The notes beneath the pieces are model-generated. The model saw only the letters and a program-made list of their open reading frames with translations. It searched no databases and was not told the origin of the DNA. Shown one piece after another: positions 4,434 to 5,340 of a DNA stretch of 5,340 nucleotides; positions within the stretch are counted from its first letter, which is position 1, and each line of letters begins with the position of its first letter. The DNA lies in assembly GCA_905192625.1 (NCBI GenBank), contig CAJJLI010000198.1:1-5340 (forward strand), written 5' to 3'. This stretch comes from an uncultured Clostridium sp. Its GTDB lineage: Bacteria > Bacillota > Clostridia > Lachnospirales > Lachnospiraceae. The position numbers were made by a program, and so were the translations under genes.

Positions 4434-5340
4434 TAAGCATTCTCCTGCGCTATGCGTGGTGTTTTATAACTTCCACGCATCTCTATTAGAGGTGCTCCCT
4501 TCTTTTCAATATAATCTTTTGTAATCGTAACTCTACCGATGTTCTCATCTTTTGGAATCTCATACATGATATCAAGCATGAAATCTTCAATGATAGCTCG
4601 TAATGCTCGTGCACCGGTCTTTTTTTCAAGTGCTCTATTTGCAATCTCTTCTAATGCACTGTCATCAAATATTAACTCTACCTCATCATAATCAAGTAGT
4701 TTTTTATATTGTTTGATGATTGCGTTCTTAGGTTCACAAAGAATTCTTATCAACATATCCTTTGTCAAACTTTCTAAAGAAAATATAATAGGCAGTCTTC
4801 CTAAAAACTCTGGGATCATTCCAAATTCCCTTAAATCTTCTACACTTACCTTTTGAAGAAGATTTGGATCATTATCGTATTTATCCTTTAAATCCGCATT
4901 AAAACCGATGGCTGCTTGCTTATTCAATCTTTGTTTTATAATTTTATCAAGCTCTGGAAACGCCCCACCACAGATAAATAAAATATTCTTCGTATTTACT
5001 GTTGTTAAAGGAACCATCGCATTTTTACTGGTTGCGCCAACAGGGACTTCAACATCGCTTCCCTCTAGTAATTTTAATAAACCTTGTTGTACGGATTCGC
5101 CACTTACATCACGGCTATTGGTATTTCTCTTTTTCGCTATCTTATCGATTTCATCGATGAATACAATACCATGTTCCGCTCTCTCTACATCATTATCCGC
5201 TGCCGCTAATAATTTTGAAATTACACTCTCAACGTCATCACCGATATAGCCTGCTTCTGTCAAAGATGTTGCATCCGTAATTGCTAATGGAACATTTAAT
5301 AACTTAGCCAAAGTCTTTACAAGATAGGTCTTACCACTAC
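4433..5340 (-). CDS. clpX: ATP-dependent Clp protease ATP-binding subunit ClpX, C-terminal 301 residues
   Basis: The gene enters from the right edge, and 301 codons plus TAA are visible. ClpX is the hexameric AAA+ unfoldase that recognises tagged or damaged proteins and threads them into ClpP in the cytoplasm. In order, the fragment has the end of Walker A (SGKT at the window edge), pore loop 1 GYIGDDVES, Walker B IVFIDEID, the IGF loop AAIGFNA that docks on ClpP, the arginine-finger region FLGRLPI and sensor 2 TGARALRAI. All key elements look intact. The IGF loop separates it from HslU and shows partnership with ClpP. The zinc-binding N-terminal domain and the first half of Walker A lie outside the window. 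The TTG codon at 5309-5311 is internal (Leu), not a start, because Walker A is read in frame upstream. Its TAA overlaps the next gene's ATG by one base. Confidence 0.97.
   Translation of the reverse strand, partial: SGKTYLVKTLAKLLNVPLAITDATSLTEAGYIGDDVESVISKLLAAADNDVERAEHGIVFIDEIDKIAKKRNTNSRDVSGESVQQGLLKLLEGSDVEVPVGATSKNAMVPLTTVNTKNILFICGGAFPELDKIIKQRLNKQAAIGFNADLKDKYDNDPNLLQKVSVEDLREFGMIPEFLGRLPIIFSLESLTKDMLIRILCEPKNAIIKQYKKLLDYDEVELIFDDSALEEIANRALEKKTGARALRAIIEDFMLDIMYEIPKDENIGRVTITKDYIEKKGAPLIEMRGSYKTPRIAQENA

Noticed and set aside
4054..5249. Plus-strand open frames opposite the C39-like gene and clpX
   Set aside because: They are Ser/Thr-rich or low-complexity shadows of the acidic linker and of conserved ClpX motifs.
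5309..5311. TTG codon as a possible ClpX start
   Set aside because: The frame stays open to the window edge and reads SGKTYLVKT, the end of ClpX Walker A, so the TTG is an internal Leu codon and the gene is truncated by the window.

Overview
The window is an AT-rich stretch from a low-GC Gram-positive bacterium. The strong Shine-Dalgarno sites, the uniform TAA stops, the ClpX sequence and a Csp-like subtilase all suggest a spore-forming member of the Clostridia, probably Lachnospiraceae. That placement is inferred from sequence style; no 16S or other marker is present. Every supported gene lies on the minus strand, so transcription runs from high to low coordinates.

From right to left: (1) The C-terminal 301 residues of ClpX, the AAA+ unfoldase of the ClpXP protease, whose N-terminus lies beyond the right edge. 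(2) A membrane-anchored C39-like cysteine peptidase, coupled to clpX by a one-base TAATG overlap. Its frame is broken by an in-frame TAG at 3675-3677. The same frame continues without a gap for 47 more codons that carry the predicted catalytic Asp and end in TAA at 3531-3533. A rho-independent terminator follows 15 bases later and closes the unit. (3) A 570-residue subtilisin-like S8 peptidase with a GTG start, a complete catalytic set and a beta-rich insert, resembling clostridial Csp germination proteases. (4) A 225-residue TIM-barrel-like protein of unknown function with its own sigma-A-type promoter, followed by a cluster of hairpins. (5) A 103-residue protein with a four-cysteine zinc ribbon. 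(6) The first 69 residues of a lipoprotein, the substrate-binding component of a branched-chain-amino-acid-type ABC transporter. It is preceded by a near-consensus promoter, an upstream palindrome and a structured leader of about 140 nt.

The genes do not form one pathway. clpX and the C39-like gene are probably co-transcribed. The S8, TIM-barrel and transporter genes look separately expressed. No promoter was found for the zinc-ribbon gene. No intergenic stretch exceeds 300 bases. The longest is 210-453, which holds the transporter promoter and leader.

The observation most worth following is the amber codon in the C39-like gene: it separates the predicted catalytic Cys and His from the Asp, while the downstream sequence still looks like intact protein. 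No CRISPR array, insertion sequence, tRNA or rRNA was seen.
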